64,000 nt of DNA from an uncultured Alphaproteobacteria bacterium (GTDB lineage: Bacteria > Pseudomonadota > Alphaproteobacteria > HIMB59). The notes under the pieces are model-generated. The model searched no databases. It saw nothing but the letters and a program-made list of their open reading frames with translations, and was not told the origin of the DNA. The position numbers and the translations under genes are program-made. The stretch is taken from positions 30,739 through 94,738 of the forward strand of contig CABZNL010000004.1 of assembly GCA_902527045.1 (NCBI GenBank), read 5' to 3'. Shown here piece after piece: positions 47,600-56,169 of the stretch (position 1 is its first letter; the number at the start of each line of letters is the position of its first letter).

Positions 47600-48395
47600 A
47601 TCTCAAAACGGTATTGCTTTTCATAAATCTGGCAAAGGAGATCCGATTATTTTAATTCATGGTCTTGGACTCAGCGCAGAGTGTTGGTACAAACAAATTT
47701 CTGTTTTGAAAAAAAATTATACTGTTTATGCCTTAGATTTACCCGGACATGGTAAAAGTGATCTTTTATCACAAGCAAAACCTCAATTAAAAAACTACAG
47801 TAATAAAATAATAAATTTTATTAAAGATAAAAAAATTATTAAGCCGATTTTAATTGGACACTCTTTGGGAGCCTTAATAACTATACAAATAGCAGGTCGA
47901 AATACAAAACTATTAAAATCTGGTATCGCTGTATCACCAATTTTTAATAGATCAAAATTAGCTTTAAAAAAAGTTCAAGCTAGAGCTAAAGAGTTAGCAT
48001 TGAATACTGATAAAAAAAATATTGCTAAGGAGCCTCTTAAAAGATGGTTTGGTTCGTATAAAACTAAAATTGCTCTTGATAATTATAAATTTGTTGAAAG
48101 TTTAATTAAAAATAATAAAAGATCATTTAATTATAAAGGGTACTCGATTGGTTATAAAACTTTTTCAGAAATTAAAGGAAACACCAATGAGGTAATTAAG
48201 AAAATTAAATGTCCAATGATGTTCATCACAGGTGATAAGGATCAAAACTCCTCTCCTATGATGTCAAAAAAATTAGCTAAATTTCATAACAGTAAAATAA
48301 TCATTATAAAAAATGCAAGGCATGCTTTATTTTTAACACATTTCAATCAATTTAATTTTCATTTAAATCAATTTATTAAGGGTTTAGAGTACTAA
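47580..48395 (+). CDS. Alpha/beta-hydrolase
   Basis: This hydrolase of about 271 residues has the oxyanion region LIHGLGLSAECW near residue 24, nucleophile elbow GHSLGALI (Ser near 93), Asp in FITGDKDQNSSP (about 216) and His in NARHALFLTHFNQF (about 245). These complete a Ser-Asp-His triad. Several in-frame starts exist (TTG 47565, ATG 47571, ATG 47580). I chose ATG 47580 as closest to the family start. It overlaps the DUF1185 gene by 20 bases. Substrate unknown. Confidence 0.8.
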   Translation: MILRKNKSQNGIAFHKSGKGDPIILIHGLGLSAECWYKQISVLKKNYTVYALDLPGHGKSDLLSQAKPQLKNYSNKIINFIKDKKIIKPILIGHSLGALITIQIAGRNTKLLKSGIAVSPIFNRSKLALKKVQARAKELALNTDKKNIAKEPLKRWFGSYKTKIALDNYKFVESLIKNNKRSFNYKGYSIGYKTFSEIKGNTNEVIKKIKCPMMFITGDKDQNSSPMMSKKLAKFHNSKIIIIKNARHALFLTHFNQFNFHLNQFIKGLEY

Positions 48396-48410
48396 CAGGT
48401 TAATCAAATT

Positions 48411-49448
48411 ATGAAATTTTCCTTATTCGTTCATATGATCAGAGATAATGCTGATCAATCATACACTCAATTATATGAGGATTTCATTAGTCTGTGCCAA
48501 ATGGCAGATCAAAGTGACATGAGAGCAATTTGGACTGGTGAGCATCATGCGATGAACTATGCGATTGCTCCAAATCCATTTATTACTATTGCTGATCTCT
48601 GCCGATATACAAAGAAGATAAAATTGGGAACAGGAACGCTGATCGTTCCTTTTTGGCATCCAATTAAATTAGCTGGGGAGGCGGCCATGACTGACGTCTT
48701 GTCTAACGGCAGATTAGAATTAGGCCTTGCTAGAGGGGCTTACTTATATGAATACGACAGAATTATACCTGGAATGGACGCGATGGAAGCTGGTTTGCGC
48801 ATGAGAGAAATAGTTCCCACACTTCAAAAGTTATGGAAGGGTGATTATGCTCATGATGGAAAATATTTTCAATTTCCAAGCACAACTTCTGTTCCTAAAC
48901 CTTTACAGGATAATGGACCTCCAATATGGATAGCAGCCAGAGACCCTAATAGTCACGAATTTGCAATAGCTAATGATTGGGATGTTCAAGTAACGCCACT
49001 ATGGAAAGGCTTTGATGAAATTGAGAGATTAAAAAATATATTTGATGATATATGCGCCAAATATTCTGATAAAACAAAACCATTATCTATGGTACTCAAT
49101 CATTGTTATATAGGTAGTAATGATGATGACATACATAAAGGGGCTGTTGCCGTATCAAAGTTTTATAATAACTTTGGTGCTTGGTTTAAAAACAATCGAT
49201 CAGTTGTCCAAGGAACAATGGATCCTCTTACTCAAGAGGAGTTAAATAGTAATAAAATGTGTTCACCAAATGAGATGAAAAAAAATCAAAATATTGGAAC
49301 CTTAAACGAAGTTATTGATACTATAAAACAATATGAAGATTTAGGCTTTGATGAATACTCTATTTGGATTGACTCTCACTTAAGTATAGAAGATAAAAAA
49401 GTTTTTTTAGAAAGATTTATCTCTGATGTAATGCCTCAGTTTCAATAA
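48411..49448 (+). CDS. Luciferase-like flavin-dependent monooxygenase
   Basis: This 345-residue LLM-class (bacterial luciferase family) TIM-barrel enzyme starts MKFSLFVHMIRDNADQSY. RAIWTGEHHAMNYAIAPNPF (about residues 39-58), IKLGTGTLIVPFWHPIKLA and RLELGLARGAYLYEYDR are characteristic. It would use reduced flavin and oxygen to oxidise an organic substrate. Its last base is the first base of the aldehyde dehydrogenase start codon, so the two are coupled. Confidence 0.85.
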   Translation: MKFSLFVHMIRDNADQSYTQLYEDFISLCQMADQSDMRAIWTGEHHAMNYAIAPNPFITIADLCRYTKKIKLGTGTLIVPFWHPIKLAGEAAMTDVLSNGRLELGLARGAYLYEYDRIIPGMDAMEAGLRMREIVPTLQKLWKGDYAHDGKYFQFPSTTSVPKPLQDNGPPIWIAARDPNSHEFAIANDWDVQVTPLWKGFDEIERLKNIFDDICAKYSDKTKPLSMVLNHCYIGSNDDDIHKGAVAVSKFYNNFGAWFKNNRSVVQGTMDPLTQEELNSNKMCSPNEMKKNQNIGTLNEVIDTIKQYEDLGFDEYSIWIDSHLSIEDKKVFLERFISDVMPQFQ

Positions 49449-50929
49449 TGGAAAAATTAAATAATCACTATCAACTTTATATTAACGGGGAATGGTCATC
49501 CGGGTCCAAAGGGCAAATAATGCAATCTGAAAATCCCCACAATAATAAACCTTGGGCTAGTTTTGATTGTGCTAGCAAAGAAGATATAAATGATGCAATA
49601 GTTTATGCAAGAAAAGCTCTAGCTTCTGAAGCTTGGGGTTCGTTAAATGCCACTGAAAGAGGAAAATTATTATTTAAACTTGCAGATTTAATTGAAAAAA
49701 ATGCAGATAAAATTGGAGAGATAGAAACAAAGGATAGTGGAAAATTATTAGCTGAAACTGTTACACAAACAAAATATGTCTCTGAATATTATAGATATTT
49801 TGCAGGATTAGCTGATAAGATTGAGGGCTCTACTCTACCTATCGATAAGAAAGATATGCATGTTTACACAACACGCCATCCAATTGGTGTAGTGGCTGCT
49901 GTTGTCCCTTGGAATGCTCAAATGTTTCTAACAGCTACGAAATTAGCACCTGCTCTAGCTGCAGGATGCAGTGTTATAATAAAAGCATCAGAAATAGCCC
50001 CATGTGCGATGTTTGAATTATCAAAATTAATCCATGAAGCTGGCTTCCCAAGAGGAGTAGTATCGATAGTAACTGGCGATGCAGAAAATTGTTCAGAACC
50101 TTTAACATCACACCCTGATATTGATAAAATAGCTTTTACTGGAGGTACTGACACAGCTAAAAAAATTATACAAAATTCCTCAAATAATTTTGCTGCAACT
50201 AATTTAGAGCTTGGTGGAAAGTCTCCCATGATTATTTTTGATGATGCTGACATTGAGGGTGCAGCAAATGGAATAATCGCAGGAAACTTTGGTGCCTCCG
50301 GACAGTCTTGTGTAGCTGGTAGTAGAGTAATAGTAGATAAAAAAATATCAAAAAAAATAATTGATTTAATTGTTCAAAAATCAAAGTCAATTATTGTAGG
50401 AGATCCTGAAAATTCAAAAAGCAATCTAGGACCTCTTTGCACAAAAAAACAAATTCAAAAAATTGAACAAATACTAAAAAAATCAATTCAACAAGGAGGA
50501 AAAATTATCATTGGTGGAAATAAAATTAGTGGAGAAGGTAATTACTTTGAACCAACTTTAATACATTGTACAAATAGTGAAATCGAAACACTTAAAATTG
50601 AAATGTTCGGGCCAGTGATCTCAATTATAGAGTTTGAAAATGAGGAAGAAGCAGTCAAAATTGCAAATAGCACAAAATATGGACTTGGGTCAGGAATTTT
50701 TACAAAAAATTTAGCTAAAGCGCATCGTGTATCAAGACAAATTCGAGCAGGAATTTGTTGGATAAATACATATCGAGCAATTTCCCCTATAGCTCCTTTT
50801 GGAGGTTTTAATCAATCTGGCTACGCAAGAGAGGCTGGAAAGCATTCCATTTTTGATTACACGAGAACAAAGACTACCTGGATTAATATATCTGATGACC
50901 CCATGACTAATCCTTTTATTATGAGGTAA
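49448..50929 (+). CDS. NAD(P)-dependent aldehyde dehydrogenase
   Basis: This 493-residue ALDH has VVPWNAQMFL (about residue 158), Glu in ELGGKSPMI (about 257) and catalytic Cys in NFGASGQSCVAGSR (about 291), with FGPVISI and the C-terminal PFGGFNQSGYAREAG. It probably oxidises the aldehyde produced by the upstream monooxygenase or hydrolase. It ends 2 bases before a convergent secreted protein gene. Confidence 0.9.
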   Translation: MEKLNNHYQLYINGEWSSGSKGQIMQSENPHNNKPWASFDCASKEDINDAIVYARKALASEAWGSLNATERGKLLFKLADLIEKNADKIGEIETKDSGKLLAETVTQTKYVSEYYRYFAGLADKIEGSTLPIDKKDMHVYTTRHPIGVVAAVVPWNAQMFLTATKLAPALAAGCSVIIKASEIAPCAMFELSKLIHEAGFPRGVVSIVTGDAENCSEPLTSHPDIDKIAFTGGTDTAKKIIQNSSNNFAATNLELGGKSPMIIFDDADIEGAANGIIAGNFGASGQSCVAGSRVIVDKKISKKIIDLIVQKSKSIIVGDPENSKSNLGPLCTKKQIQKIEQILKKSIQQGGKIIIGGNKISGEGNYFEPTLIHCTNSEIETLKIEMFGPVISIIEFENEEEAVKIANSTKYGLGSGIFTKNLAKAHRVSRQIRAGICWINTYRAISPIAPFGGFNQSGYAREAGKHSIFDYTRTKTTWINISDDPMTNPFIMR

Positions 50930-50931
50930 TT

Positions 50932-51378
50932 TTAGAAATCTGAAAACAATTCAGCAAAAATACTCAGATCAACATATTGAATGAATAACTCACTTGCAGC
51001 TGTTACTCCTTTATCTTGCATAAGTTCTCCCATCGCTAATTCACCCAAAAGTTCGAATGCATAAAAAACACTTTCCTCACCCTCATATTTGATAGCTTGA
51101 TTTAATTCATCATTACATTTGTAGGCGAATACATTAGTCATATAATCAGCAACTCTAATATTTGCCATTTCAACGTCTTCTGCAGTAAGGTTTGACAATT
51201 GACTTAACTGAGGATGAAAGGAAATTGTAACATAGATCCATTTTACTAAATCAGTTTTTTCTTGAGCTGTAGTTTTAGTGACTAAACATTTAGCAAAATC
51301 GTCAGTAAATGGTCCAGCAAATGAATTCAGATTAAAAAATATTAAAATTAATGAAATATATGATAAGAGTTTTTTCAA
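50932..51378 (-). CDS. Secreted hypothetical protein with structured RNA leader
   Basis: This 148-residue exported protein has signal peptide MKKLLSYISLILIFFNLNSFA (about 1-21), a hydrophilic mature part of about 127 residues with two cysteines (near residues 31 and 88) and mainly helical character. No family is recognised. Its start is about 50 bases downstream of the stable RNA element at 51430-51533, which has its own promoter on the same strand. This suggests that its expression is controlled by the leader, or that it simply lies after a small RNA. Confidence 0.7.
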   Translation of the reverse strand: MKKLLSYISLILIFFNLNSFAGPFTDDFAKCLVTKTTAQEKTDLVKWIYVTISFHPQLSQLSNLTAEDVEMANIRVADYMTNVFAYKCNDELNQAIKYEGEESVFYAFELLGELAMGELMQDKGVTAASELFIQYVDLSIFAELFSDF

Positions 51379-51429
51379 TAATCCATCATATCAAGTTTTA
51401 AGAGATAAGTTTAGTTAATAAATAATAAG

Positions 51430-51533
51430 CAGAAAAGGACCTCCGATGTCTCGACCACGTTTTGGTTTCCCTCTTCGCGGCCTCTACTTCTTTGGTCCTT
51501 TTCCTTGTTTTGGGAAGTTTCCAACCCTCTACA
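51430..51533 (-). ncRNA. Structured RNA: leader or small RNA, family unknown
   Basis: This stretch is markedly G+C-rich in an AT-rich spacer. Bases 51433-51441 and 51494-51502 form a perfect 9-bp stem (AAAAGGACC/GGTCCTTTT). Inside, a 7-bp stem on the minus strand (GGCCGCG/CGUGGUC) uses two G-U pairs that would be A-C mismatches on the plus strand, so the RNA is read from the minus strand. It encloses a GG-GAAA-CC mini-hairpin with a GNRA-type loop. Further 5' there is a GGGUUGGAAACUUCCC hairpin-like element. A promoter-like TTGTCA-N17-TATGTT precedes it. It does not match RNase P, SRP RNA, tmRNA or a riboswitch class I can recognise. Confidence 0.7.
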
Positions 51534-51538
51534 CTATA

Positions 51539-51567
51539 AACATAAATTAATTAATTTTTTTTGACAA
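51539..51567 (-). promoter_or_regulatory. Promoter-like element for the structured RNA
   Basis: TTGTCA (51567-51562) and TATGTT (51544-51539) on the minus strand are separated by 17 bases. Transcription would begin near 51533, at the first base of the structured RNA. The fit in spacing and position makes this more credible than most AT-rich matches here. Confidence 0.55.
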
Positions 51568-51628
51568 TTATAAAAGTTAATTATTTATATTTTTCTGTTT
51601 ATAATTTGTGAATAAGTTTTATTTGTTA

Positions 51629-52072
51629 TTAAATACTTGATAACTCTTCAATTACATTTTTAACGTGATCTTTTACTCTAACATTACTCCAAGTCTTAAT
51701 AATATTGCCTTTTTTATCTATAAGTACTGTTGATCTAATTATTCCATAATATTCCTTACCTAAAAATTTTTTTAGCCCCCAAGCTTTGTATTTTTTAAGA
51801 ACTTTTGTTTTTTCATCAGATAATAAATCAAATCTTAAATTATTTTTTTTAATAAATTTTTGATGACTTTCAATTGAATCTTTAGAAACACCCACGACTA
51901 TTGCGTTGAGCTTATTTATAATTTTGAGAGAATTATTGAAATCATTGGCTTCTATAGAGCATCCAGATGTATTATCCCTAGGGTAAAAATATAAAATTAA
52001 ATTTTTCCCAAGGTGATCGCGTAGGTGAAATGTTCCTGAGGTACTGGGTAATTTAAAATTAGGAGCTTTCAT
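51629..52072 (-). CDS. bcp: Thioredoxin-dependent peroxiredoxin, BCP/PrxQ type
   Basis: This 147-residue thiol peroxidase starts MKAPNFKLPSTSGTFHLRDH. The peroxidatic cysteine lies in YFYPRDNTSGCSIEANDF (about residue 38), where the usual TPGC is TSGC. No second cysteine five residues later is seen, so it would act as a 1-Cys type or use another resolving thiol. It reduces hydroperoxides in the cytosol. It ends about 60 bases upstream of the structured-RNA promoter. Confidence 0.88.
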   Translation of the reverse strand: MKAPNFKLPSTSGTFHLRDHLGKNLILYFYPRDNTSGCSIEANDFNNSLKIINKLNAIVVGVSKDSIESHQKFIKKNNLRFDLLSDEKTKVLKKYKAWGLKKFLGKEYYGIIRSTVLIDKKGNIIKTWSNVRVKDHVKNVIEELSSI

Positions 52073-52081
52073 AATTAAATT

Positions 52082-53275
52082 CTATTTTAAGTTATATTTC
52101 TCACATATAAAATCTGCCATTGCAAAAGATGATGTCCATGCAGGAGAAATAGCATTTAGAATATGTATAATATTATTTTGCTTAATAACTACAAAATCAT
52201 TAAATAGTTTTTTACTTTTTTTATCAAATATTTGAGATCTGATACCCACTTTACCACTCAATTCAATATTAGAAGGATTGTGTTTGAAATAAACATTAGA
52301 TGATTTCCTAACATTAAATAAAAATAAATTTTTGAACTCACTTATTGCTAAATTTCTTAAGTTATTTTCATTAAAAAATATTTTTAAAATAAATTTATAA
52401 CATAAATTTAAAAACTCTAACAAATTAAATTTATAAAAGGGCTTATAGGCCTCTCTTCCAAATACTGGCGTATTACTGGGACCTAAATAAAAGTTTCCGG
52501 CTTTGTCATATACGGTATGAATTCCCAAAAAAGGATAATCTAAATTTGGCACTGGATATATTAATCTATTAGGAATTTCATTTTTATCACTAAAGTTAAT
52601 TTTCCAATATTTTCCCTTGAATGGGAGAGATGTATAATCAGTTTCTAAATTTGCCTTTTTAGCTAAATGGTCAGCATGCAAGCCTGCAGAATTAATAATA
52701 AAATCAAATTTATTAATATTACCTTTTGTGGTGACAGAAGTATTTTCTGATGATATTTCATCTACCTTAAAGCCATATTTTATAATCACATTTCTTTTTT
52801 TTAAAATCTCAATTAATTTATTAGATACCTCTTTTGGATCTGCTATAGCAGTATCTTTTATGAAAAGGGCATCATTGTATAAAGGATTACAATTTGGTTC
52901 TATTCTTATAATATCTTCTATACTATTTAATTTCTGAGCTTCGACCCCCACTTCCTTTGATCTTTCGTATAATAATTTCAAGGTTTCAATATCATTTTTT
53001 GTTTTGGGGAGTAATAATTTTCCACAATTATTTATGTAAAGGTTATTATCAATAATAAATTTTTTCATTAATTTTGCCCCTTTAATACAAAGATTTGATC
53101 TTAAAGTATTAGGTTGATAGTAAATTCCTGAATGGATGACACCACTATTTCTTCCAGTTCCATGAGATAGTGAGTCTTTTTCTTTTTCAAAAATAGTTAC
53201 TTCTATATTTTTTTCTGTCAAAGTATGCGCAAGTGTTAGGCCTACTATTCCAGAGCCGATAATAGCAATTTTCAT
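52082..53275 (-). CDS. lhgO: L-2-hydroxyglutarate oxidase
   Basis: This 397-residue FAD-dependent oxidase has the Rossmann motif IIGSGIVGLTLAHTLTE (residues 4-20) and the LhgO-type segment SHGTGRNSGVIHSGIYY (about 37-53), with a late ISPAWTSSFAMADFI region. It oxidises L-2-hydroxyglutarate to 2-oxoglutarate and feeds electrons to the quinone pool. Its ATG shares one base with the stop of the upstream thioesterase gene (TAATG). bcp follows after 9 bases. Confidence 0.85.
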   Translation of the reverse strand: MKIAIIGSGIVGLTLAHTLTEKNIEVTIFEKEKDSLSHGTGRNSGVIHSGIYYQPNTLRSNLCIKGAKLMKKFIIDNNLYINNCGKLLLPKTKNDIETLKLLYERSKEVGVEAQKLNSIEDIIRIEPNCNPLYNDALFIKDTAIADPKEVSNKLIEILKKRNVIIKYGFKVDEISSENTSVTTKGNINKFDFIINSAGLHADHLAKKANLETDYTSLPFKGKYWKINFSDKNEIPNRLIYPVPNLDYPFLGIHTVYDKAGNFYLGPSNTPVFGREAYKPFYKFNLLEFLNLCYKFILKIFFNENNLRNLAISEFKNLFLFNVRKSSNVYFKHNPSNIELSGKVGIRSQIFDKKSKKLFNDFVVIKQNNIIHILNAISPAWTSSFAMADFICEKYNLK

Positions 53276-53742
53276 TATTTTTTTAATTTATCTAAAAGAT
53301 AAAATTCTATTGGTGAAAATTGATTTTTGTTATTTGATATAAAGTCATCAACTAACTTTAACTTGTGATCTTCCATTTCAATAACTTTGCGAATACTTAA
53401 ATCCACATAAAGTGAGCATACTTCTGAAGTAGCTGCTCTAAATTTTTCACTATTACTAACAATTTCTAATTGATAAACAAATCTTTTCTTGTCACGATCT
53501 AAAAATAATAAATTTATATCAACCTCATCGCCCTCTTTAACTTCTTGGATATATTTAGTATGAGACTCCACAGCAAATGTTGATCTTTGTTCTGTTTTTG
53601 CTGACTCTCCTCCCATTTGAAATTTGTCTAGTAGTACATCCCAGCCTTGATCAAATAAATGAATATAAAAGGCTAAATTCATATGGCCATTGTAATCTGT
53701 CCAATCTGGGATAATTTTTTCTGTTCTAAGATATATTGACAT
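53275..53742 (-). CDS. Hotdog-fold acyl-CoA thioesterase
   Basis: This 155-residue protein of the 4HBT type has PDWTDYNGHMNLAFYIHLF (about residues 12-30) with the D-x-N-x-H-M-N catalytic pattern. A central FAVESHTKYIQEVKEGDEVDI strand and RDKKRFVYQLEI complete the hotdog fold. It probably hydrolyses a short acyl- or carnitinyl-CoA. It is coupled to lhgO. Substrate unproven. Confidence 0.82.
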   Translation of the reverse strand: MSIYLRTEKIIPDWTDYNGHMNLAFYIHLFDQGWDVLLDKFQMGGESAKTEQRSTFAVESHTKYIQEVKEGDEVDINLLFLDRDKKRFVYQLEIVSNSEKFRAATSEVCSLYVDLSIRKVIEMEDHKLKLVDDFISNNKNQFSPIEFYLLDKLKK

Positions 53743-53823
53743 TAATTGATATTATAAAAATTATTAAATATTAACATTGAAAAATAAAGTAATAATATTT
53801 TTATAATATTAAAGGGGGTAAGA

Positions 53824-54765
53824 ATGAGAATAGGCTTTATTGGATTGGGTAATGTAGGAGGAAAACTTGCTAACAACCTTCTTAAAAATAATTTTCAAAT
53901 TACAGTTTTAGATAAAAATAATAAATTAATGGATAAGTTTAAATCAAAAGGTGCTGACACAGCTAAATCAATACAAGATCTGGTAATAAGCGCTGATATT
54001 TTGATAACTTGCCTTCCCTCTCCTAAAATATGTGCAGAAGTTTTAGAGTCTAAAGGGGGTATCATAGACACAATACAAAAAGATCAAATTTGGATTGAAA
54101 TGAGCACAACTGAAGATGGTCAGTTAAAAAGACATGCTTCATTAATTCAACAAAAAAATGCAATAGCTTTAGAGGCACCTGTAAGTGGGGGCTGTCATAG
54201 AGCTGCAACTGGAAATATTTCTATTTTCGTTGGAGGAAGTAGAGAAGGATTTGATAAAGCTATGCCAGTTTTAAGGTGTCTGGGAAGAAAAATTTTGTAT
54301 ACAGGTGATTTTGGAAGTGCTTCTGTATTGAAGGTTATTACTAATTATTTGGCTACAGTTCACTTGGTAGCATTAGGAGAGGCTTGGACTATAGCAAGTA
54401 AATCAAATTTGGATTTAGCAAAAACATTTAAAGGCATTGCCGCTTCATCAGGTAACTCATTTGTCCATGAAACTGAAAGTCAAGTTATATTAAACGGATC
54501 TTATAATATAAATTTTACTATGGATTTAGTAGAGAAAGATGTGGGACTGTTTCAAGGTCTGGCAACTAAACTTGGAGTTAAATTAGAAATATCTCCTATA
54601 ATTTTAGACATTATCAAAGATGCAAGAAAAACTTTTGGTGATCGTGCTTGGTCCTCCATGGTAGTTAAAAGGCTAGAAAATAAACACAATATTGAATTTA
54701 GAGCTGAGGGATATCCAGAAGAGCTTGTGGATTATGAGGAAAAAAGCCTTGGTTATGAGATATGA
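53824..54765 (+). CDS. 3-hydroxyisobutyrate dehydrogenase-family oxidoreductase
   Basis: This 313-residue beta-hydroxyacid dehydrogenase starts MRIGFIGLGNVGGKLANNLL (Rossmann GxGxxG). It contains LEAPVSGGCHRAATGNISIFV (about residues 116-136) and the catalytic Lys in FGSASVLKVITNYLATVHLV (about residue 178). A GGGGG Shine-Dalgarno is about 5 bases upstream of ATG 53824. It probably oxidises 3-hydroxyisobutyrate or a related acid with NAD(P). A symporter gene follows. Confidence 0.85.
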   Translation: MRIGFIGLGNVGGKLANNLLKNNFQITVLDKNNKLMDKFKSKGADTAKSIQDLVISADILITCLPSPKICAEVLESKGGIIDTIQKDQIWIEMSTTEDGQLKRHASLIQQKNAIALEAPVSGGCHRAATGNISIFVGGSREGFDKAMPVLRCLGRKILYTGDFGSASVLKVITNYLATVHLVALGEAWTIASKSNLDLAKTFKGIAASSGNSFVHETESQVILNGSYNINFTMDLVEKDVGLFQGLATKLGVKLEISPIILDIIKDARKTFGDRAWSSMVVKRLENKHNIEFRAEGYPEELVDYEEKSLGYEI

Positions 54766-54794
54766 TAATTTGGGGTATTTGATATCATTTACCC

Positions 54795-55640
54795 ATGAAT
54801 TTCATAACTGATGTAATTCTTCCCTTAGCCTTAGCTTTTATAATGTTCACTTTAGGCTTAGGTTTAACCTTTTCTGATTTTGCAAGAGTGGCTAAGACGC
54901 CTAAGAATTTTATTATAGGACTAATTAGCCAATTAATTTTTCTACCAATAGTCGCTTTAATAATTGTTTTTGTTTGGCCACTTCAACCTGAATTAGCTAT
55001 CGGGTTAATATTAATTGCTGCAGCACCAGGAGGTGTTACTTCAAATATTCTTACATCTTTTGCAAAAGGTGATGTTGCATTATCTATATCTTTGACTGCA
55101 GTTATGAGTCTTTTAAGTGTTATATCTGTTCCTTTAGTTTTGGGTGTTTCAATGGGATTAATATCTGACAATTCTTTAGGTTCAATCTCCTTAACTGGAA
55201 TTGCTATCAGTATGTTTTTGATAGTGACATTGCCTGTTTTAATTGGAATGACTTTTCGAGCAAGCTTATCCTATTTAACAAAAAGAATAGAGAAGTTTGC
55301 TAAAATTCTCTCAACGGCTTTGTTTGTTTTAGTTTTAATTGGGGCTATTTTAGCTGAAAGAGAAAATTTAGTAGAATATTTTGCTCAAACTGGATTAGTA
55401 GTTCTTATTCTAAATTTAATAATGATGATCATTGCTTTTTATTGGGCAAAGATGCTAGGCACTAGCTCTCCCCAACAAAAAGCTATTTCTTTAGAGTGCG
55501 GTCTTCAAAATGGAACTCTGGCTATTTTTGTTGGCACAAGTGTCTTTGGAGGCGGTCTTTACATTATTCCAGCAGCTACTTATAGCGTTATTATGTATTT
55601 AACGTCTTTATTATTTATATACTTTATCAGAAATCGCTAA
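54795..55640 (+). CDS. Bile acid:sodium symporter-family transporter
   Basis: This 281-residue membrane protein has about nine to ten hydrophobic segments and starts MNFITDVILPLALAFIMFTL. GLGLTFSDFARVAKTPKNF (about residues 22-40) and AAAPGGVTSNILTSFAKGDVALS (near residue 80) are BASS-family signatures. The ECGLQNGTLAIFVGTSVFG region near 235 completes the sodium-coupled core. It probably takes up organic acids. It lies 29 bases downstream of the hydroxyacid dehydrogenase, suggesting a linked substrate. Its stop overlaps the next gene at CTAA. Confidence 0.85.
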   Translation: MNFITDVILPLALAFIMFTLGLGLTFSDFARVAKTPKNFIIGLISQLIFLPIVALIIVFVWPLQPELAIGLILIAAAPGGVTSNILTSFAKGDVALSISLTAVMSLLSVISVPLVLGVSMGLISDNSLGSISLTGIAISMFLIVTLPVLIGMTFRASLSYLTKRIEKFAKILSTALFVLVLIGAILAERENLVEYFAQTGLVVLILNLIMMIIAFYWAKMLGTSSPQQKAISLECGLQNGTLAIFVGTSVFGGGLYIIPAATYSVIMYLTSLLFIYFIRNR

Positions 55641-56044
55641 ATATAAATTTTATCTGCTAGTCCAAAGCAAAGAATAGCCCATCCAATTGCAAGTCCACCA
55701 GTAGATAGATATCCCTCTCTTGAATATTGATCTGTTCTGCCTAATTTATCGACTTCACCTGTATAATAAGCTGCTATTGCTATTATGGTCATGATAATAA
55801 ACATAAAATTAAAAAATGCCCATGTTGCTGCAGTTCCTCTGAACAAAATATATAATTGCATTAGCACAGCTCCTAAAATTACTGCACCAGCAAATCTTGC
55901 AAAAAAGGCAGCTGTCACATCAACACCATATTTGCTTATAAAGTTTTTTGTATTAAACAAACAATTGTAAGCATAAAAAGCGTTCATGGCCAAAATTATT
56001 AAAAATATTACTAAGTAAAATATACCATTAAAATTTTCTAACAT
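55637..56044 (-). CDS. Hypothetical four-span membrane protein
   Basis: This 135-residue protein has four hydrophobic segments (about residues 8-26, 45-66, 70-92, 113-133). A polar loop with GEVDKLGRTDQYSREGYLS lies between spans 3 and 4. No family is recognised. It is convergent with the symporter; the two stops share CTAA at 55637-55640. Confidence 0.65.
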   Translation of the reverse strand: MLENFNGIFYLVIFLIILAMNAFYAYNCLFNTKNFISKYGVDVTAAFFARFAGAVILGAVLMQLYILFRGTAATWAFFNFMFIIMTIIAIAAYYTGEVDKLGRTDQYSREGYLSTGGLAIGWAILCFGLADKIYI

Positions 56045-56169
56045 ATGAATCTCCTATTTTTAACTTTAACAGATTTTTAATTTCATTGTTACTTTGTTTT
56101 CATAATAAAAATGAAATTTAATTGCTGTTATTTTTTAAGTTTTTATGACATGAATATTTAAATAAATCT

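Noticed and set aside
51446-51550. Plus-strand 34-codon frame rich in Phe and Pro inside the structured RNA region
   Set aside because: Its codons are unusually G+C-rich for this genome, it overlaps the stems of the minus-strand RNA, and the G-U pairing asymmetry favours minus-strand transcription. It is best explained as a by-product of RNA structure.
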